Made by a program: the position numbers and the translations under genes. Source: an uncultured Paracoccaceae bacterium (GTDB lineage: Bacteria > Pseudomonadota > Alphaproteobacteria > Rhodobacterales > Rhodobacteraceae). From it: DNA of 64,000 nt. The DNA is taken from positions 248,001 through 312,000 of the forward strand of contig CANMYO010000001.1 in assembly GCA_947502145.1 (NCBI GenBank), written 5' to 3'. Under the pieces are notes generated by a model. The model ran no database searches. It saw only the letters and a list, made by a program, of their open reading frames with translations, and was not told the DNA's origin. Positions 60,946-64,000 of the stretch are shown here, piece after piece (within the stretch, counting starts at the first letter, position 1; every line of letters starts with the position of its first letter).

Positions 60946-61776
60946 ATGGCACGTGATGTTACACCCCGCCGCAAACTGGTCAACACAACCTTTGCCTGGC
61001 TCATTGGTCTGCTGATCTTCTTTCCAATCTTGTGGACGATCCTGACCAGTTTCAAGACCGAGGCGCAGGCCATCGCCAGCCCACCGCTGTTCCTGAACTT
61101 TGACTGGACGCTGGAAAACTATGGCGTCGTGATGGAGCGGTCCAACTACGGGCGGTTTCTGTGGAACTCTGTCATCATCGCAGGCGGATCCACCATTCTG
61201 GGACTGATCATCGCGGTGCCTGCCGCCTGGTCGATGGCCTTTGTGCCCTCAAAGCGGACCAAGGACATCCTGCTTTGGATGCTTTCAACCAAGATGTTGC
61301 CTGCAGTTGGCGTGCTGTATCCGATCTACCTTATGTTTATCAAAATGGGCCTCTTGGATAGTCGCGCCGGTCTTGTGGTGGTGCTGATGCTGATCAATCT
61401 GCCGATCATCGTCTGGATGCTTTACACCTATTTCCGGGAAATCCCGGTGGAAATTCTGGAAGCCGCCCGGATGGATGGCGCCGCCCTGAAAGAGGAACTG
61501 CTCTACATCCTTACCCCGATGGCAATTCCGGGCATCGCATCCACCCTGCTGCTGAACTTCATCCTGGCATGGAACGAAGCCTTTTGGACACTGAACCTGA
61601 CAGCGGTGAATGCCGCCCCGCTGACAGCCTTCATCGCAAGCTATTCAAGCCCGGAAGGCCTGTTCTTTGCCAAGCTCAGCGCAGCGTCAACGATGGCTAT
61701 CGCTCCGATCCTCATTCTTGGCTGGTTCAGCCAGAAACAACTTGTCCGCGGCCTTACCTTTGGCGCAGTGAAATAG
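60946..61776 (+). CDS. smoG: Polyol ABC transporter, permease SmoG
   Basis: The 276-residue membrane protein has the EAA loop ILEAARMDGAALKEELLYILTPMAIPGI near residue 175 and the MalG-type C-terminus. ATG 60946 is chosen over an in-frame TTG two codons upstream because the TTG overlaps the smoF stop. It pairs with SmoF. Confidence 0.92.
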   Translation: MARDVTPRRKLVNTTFAWLIGLLIFFPILWTILTSFKTEAQAIASPPLFLNFDWTLENYGVVMERSNYGRFLWNSVIIAGGSTILGLIIAVPAAWSMAFVPSKRTKDILLWMLSTKMLPAVGVLYPIYLMFIKMGLLDSRAGLVVVLMLINLPIIVWMLYTYFREIPVEILEAARMDGAALKEELLYILTPMAIPGIASTLLLNFILAWNEAFWTLNLTAVNAAPLTAFIASYSSPEGLFFAKLSAASTMAIAPILILGWFSQKQLVRGLTFGAVK

Positions 61777-61788
61777 GGAACCTGACAC

Positions 61789-62793
61789 ATGGGACAGATT
61801 CAACTCAAACAAGTCACGAAAAGCTTTGGTGATGTGCAGGTTATTCCACCCTTGGACCTCACCATTCATGACGGCGAATTCACCGTATTTGTCGGCCCGT
61901 CGGGCTGCGGCAAGTCAACGCTGCTGCGCCTGATCGCCGGGCTGGAGGATATCACCAGCGGCCATATCGAGATCGACGGCAAGGACGCCACCGATGTGGT
62001 GCCCGCCAAGCGCGGTCTGGCAATGGTGTTCCAGTCTTACGCGCTATATCCGCATATGAGCGTGCGCAAGAACATCGCCTTTCCGCTGCGGATGGTGAAG
62101 ATGCCGCCCGAGGAAATTGACAAGCGCGTCAATGGCGCGGCCTCGGTTCTGAACCTGACCGACTACCTTGACCGGCGCCCCGGGCAGTTGTCGGGGGGGC
62201 AGCGCCAGCGGGTCGCAATTGGCCGCGCGATTGTGCGCGAACCGGCGGCCTTCCTGTTTGACGAGCCCCTGTCCAACCTTGATGCCGCGCTGCGGGTCGG
62301 GATGCGGATGGAGATCAGCGAGCTGCACAAGAAGCTGGCCACGACGATGATCTACGTCACCCACGATCAGGTCGAGGCGATGACCATGGCCGACAAGATC
62401 GTGGTGCTGCAGGCAGGTTTGATCGAACAGGTCGGCTCTCCGCTTGAACTCTACCGCGCGCCACGCAATACGTTTGTCGCCGGGTTCATCGGGTCACCCC
62501 GGATGAACCTGATTACCGGCGATGAGGCGGCCAAGCATGACGCACATACCATCGGCGTGCGACCTGAGCATATCGACGTGGTGGAAAGCGGCGGATTGTG
62601 GCAGGGCACCGTTGGCGTAGCCGAGCATCTGGGCTCTGACACGTTCTTTCACATTCACAATACCGGATTGGCCGAAACGCTGACCGTGCGTGCAATTGGC
62701 GATGTCAGCCTTAAACATGGCGACACCATCCATCTGATGCCGCGGGCTGATGAAATCCATCGCTTTGACGCCGGGGGCCTGCGGATCTCATGA
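61789..62793 (+). CDS. smoK: Polyol ABC transporter, ATP-binding protein SmoK
   Basis: The 334-residue ATPase is of the MalK/UgpC type: Walker [20 protein letters not shown], signature [16 protein letters not shown], Walker [13 protein letters not shown], and a C-terminal regulatory domain ([12 protein letters not shown]). It overlaps the dehydrogenase gene by 4 bases. Confidence 0.93.
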   Translation: MGQIQLKQVTKSFGDVQVIPPLDLTIHDGEFTVFVGPSGCGKSTLLRLIAGLEDITSGHIEIDGKDATDVVPAKRGLAMVFQSYALYPHMSVRKNIAFPLRMVKMPPEEIDKRVNGAASVLNLTDYLDRRPGQLSGGQRQRVAIGRAIVREPAAFLFDEPLSNLDAALRVGMRMEISELHKKLATTMIYVTHDQVEAMTMADKIVVLQAGLIEQVGSPLELYRAPRNTFVAGFIGSPRMNLITGDEAAKHDAHTIGVRPEHIDVVESGGLWQGTVGVAEHLGSDTFFHIHNTGLAETLTVRAIGDVSLKHGDTIHLMPRADEIHRFDAGGLRIS

Positions 62794-63563
62794 CCCGGCT
62801 GGCAGGCAAGGCGGCCCTGATCACCGGGGCCGCGCGGGGGATCGGACTTGCCTTTGCGCAGGCCTATCTGCGCGAAGGCGCGCGGGTTGCCCTTGCGGAT
62901 GTCGACATTGCGGGCGCGCGCGCCGCGGCCCTTGCCCTGGGCGATGATGCGGTTGCTGTGGAAATGGACGTGACCGATCAGGCCAGTATCGACAGTGCGG
63001 TTGCCGCCACGATCGCTTCACTGGGGCAGATCGACATCCTGATCAATAATGCGGCGATCTTCAGTGCAGCGCCAATCGTCGAGATTGAGCGCAGCAGTTT
63101 CGACCGGGTGTTTGACGTCAACGTGGCAGGCACGCTGTTCACCCTTCAGGCCGTTGCGCGGCACATGATTGACCGGGGCATCAAGGGCCGGATCATCAAC
63201 ATGGCCAGCCAGGCAGGGCGCCGGGGCGAGCCGTTGGTTGCGGTTTATTGCGCCAGCAAGGCGGCGGTGATCAGCCTGACCCAGTCTGCCGGGCTGAACC
63301 TGATCGCACATGGCATCAACGTGAACGCCATCGCGCCGGGTGTCGTGGACGGCGAACATTGGGACGGTGTTGATGCCTTCTTTGCCAAATACGAAGGCAA
63401 GGCACCGGGACAAAAGAAGAAAGAGGTCGCCGCCGCCGTGCCCTACGGCCGGATGGGCACCGCAGACGACCTGACGGGGATGGCGGTGTTTTTGGCCAGC
63501 GATGCAGCCGCCTACATCGTCGCACAAACCTACAATGTCGATGGCGGCCAATGGATGAGCTGA
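62790..63563 (+). CDS. smoS: Short-chain polyol dehydrogenase (sorbitol dehydrogenase SmoS-like)
   Basis: The 257-residue SDR has the glycine motif [19 protein letters not shown], and catalytic Ser and Tyr-x-x-x-Lys (NMASQAGRR … YCASKAA). SmoS oxidises sorbitol to fructose and galactitol to tagatose. It is directly downstream of the transporter and overlaps smoK, so it is part of the same operon. Confidence 0.9.
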   Translation: MTRLAGKAALITGAARGIGLAFAQAYLREGARVALADVDIAGARAAALALGDDAVAVEMDVTDQASIDSAVAATIASLGQIDILINNAAIFSAAPIVEIERSSFDRVFDVNVAGTLFTLQAVARHMIDRGIKGRIINMASQAGRRGEPLVAVYCASKAAVISLTQSAGLNLIAHGINVNAIAPGVVDGEHWDGVDAFFAKYEGKAPGQKKKEVAAAVPYGRMGTADDLTGMAVFLASDAAAYIVAQTYNVDGGQWMS

Positions 63564-63592
63564 CAAGCCTGTCGCGCCGGGAGAGGACGCTG

Positions 63593-64000
63593 ATGAAACT
63601 GACAAACGAAACATTGGCGGATTTGCCCGACCCGATCAGCGTACCGAACTATGATCGCGCCGCGCTGAGCCCGGGCATTGTGCATATCGGGCTTGGCAAT
63701 TTTCACCGCGGCCATCAGGCGTGGTATCTGCATCGGCTGATGCAGCAGGGTCAGGCCCACGACTGGGCGATTATCGGCGCGGGCGTGCGCCCCGGCGACA
63801 CCGTGATGCGCGAAAAACTGTTGGCGCAGGATTGCCTGACCACCCTGATCGAACTTGACCCTAGCGGCACCTCGGCCGAGGTGATCGGGTCGATGATCGA
63901 CTTCTTGCCGGTGCAGGAGGGCAATCAGGCGCTGATCGCGGCGATGAGCGACCCCGGCATCCGCATCGTGTCGCTGACCGTGACCGAAGGGGGCTATTAC
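63593..64000 (+). CDS. mtlK: Mannitol 2-dehydrogenase (partial, right edge)
   Basis: The first 136 codons are present. They start MKLTNETLADLPDP and show the long-chain mannitol dehydrogenase motif IVHIGLGNFHRGHQAWYLHRLM and the NAD-binding WAIIGAGVRPGD-type region. The enzyme converts mannitol to fructose. GAGAGG precedes ATG 63593. The gene continues beyond the window. Confidence 0.9.
   Translation, partial: MKLTNETLADLPDPISVPNYDRAALSPGIVHIGLGNFHRGHQAWYLHRLMQQGQAHDWAIIGAGVRPGDTVMREKLLAQDCLTTLIELDPSGTSAEVIGSMIDFLPVQEGNQALIAAMSDPGIRIVSLTVTEGGYY

Noticed and set aside
1-64000. CRISPR arrays, insertion sequences, tRNA or rRNA genes
   Set aside because: I saw no regularly spaced repeats, no transposase or integrase frames and no cloverleaf-like intergenic sequence; gaps between genes are short.

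Overview
The window is chromosomal DNA from an alphaproteobacterium of the Rhodobacterales, most like a marine Roseobacter-group organism. The evidence is the gene order rpmH-rnpA-yidD … yidC-MOSC-engB-argB, the BztABCD amino-acid transporter, ATP12, the HPr/EIIA/RapZ/short-HprK/ChvG/ChvI/pckA block, smo-type polyol genes, and a luxI/luxR pair. I see no rRNA, tRNA, insertion sequence, CRISPR array or prophage; this is mostly core chromosome with a few accessory insertions.

Layout. 1-10.7 kb: end of a disulfide oxidoreductase, a TVP38-type membrane protein, then ribosome and membrane biogenesis genes (rpmH, rnpA, yidD, yidC, engB) with a DUF1353 gene, ttcA and a GGDEF/EAL protein inserted before yidC, followed by argB, a 4Fe-4S protein and sixA. 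10.7-15.5 kb: the bztABCD uptake operon on the minus strand. 15.5-19.7 kb: ATP12, a HAD phosphatase, a pseudouridine synthase, crcB and rarA. 19.7-21.2 kb: luxI, luxR and a divergent 48-codon small ORF. 21.2-31.9 kb: ribosomal protein genes from rplQ back to rpmC, all on the minus strand. They appear to form three transcription units, each with a good sigma70-like promoter (before rpmC, rplO and rpsM). The upstream part of the S10 cluster (rplP and beyond) is not present.

32-34.4 kb: small accessory genes, including a YdcH-like gene behind an FNR-like box placed at about -41.5. 34.4-44.8 kb: one long minus-strand operon with a fadD-like ligase, livG, livH, livM, livK, livF, a PaaK-like protein, an acyl-CoA dehydrogenase and an SDR. 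It probably imports a carboxylic acid, activates it with CoA and begins to oxidise it. Divergent from it is a soluble hybrid histidine kinase with an OmpR-type regulator, and the shared promoter region holds a near-perfect 21-bp dyad. 47.6-50.4 kb: DUF6473, 3-hydroxybutyryl-CoA dehydrogenase and an acyltransferase.

50.4-56.7 kb: HPr, EIIA, RapZ, HprK, ChvG and ChvI on the minus strand, divergent from pckA: a regulatory PTS without sugar permease, next to gluconeogenesis. 57.5-64 kb: a LacI-family regulator followed by polyol-uptake genes smoEFGK, an SDR polyol dehydrogenase and the start of a mannitol dehydrogenase. Matching CGCGCG-centred operators lie before both the regulator and smoE.

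I did not find an obviously new multi-gene defence or mobile system. The points most worth checking are the PaaK-like protein without its ATP-binding signature motif, the kinase/ligase intergenic dyad, the LacI operator set, the FNR-like promoter, and two small ORFs with good ribosome binding sites.
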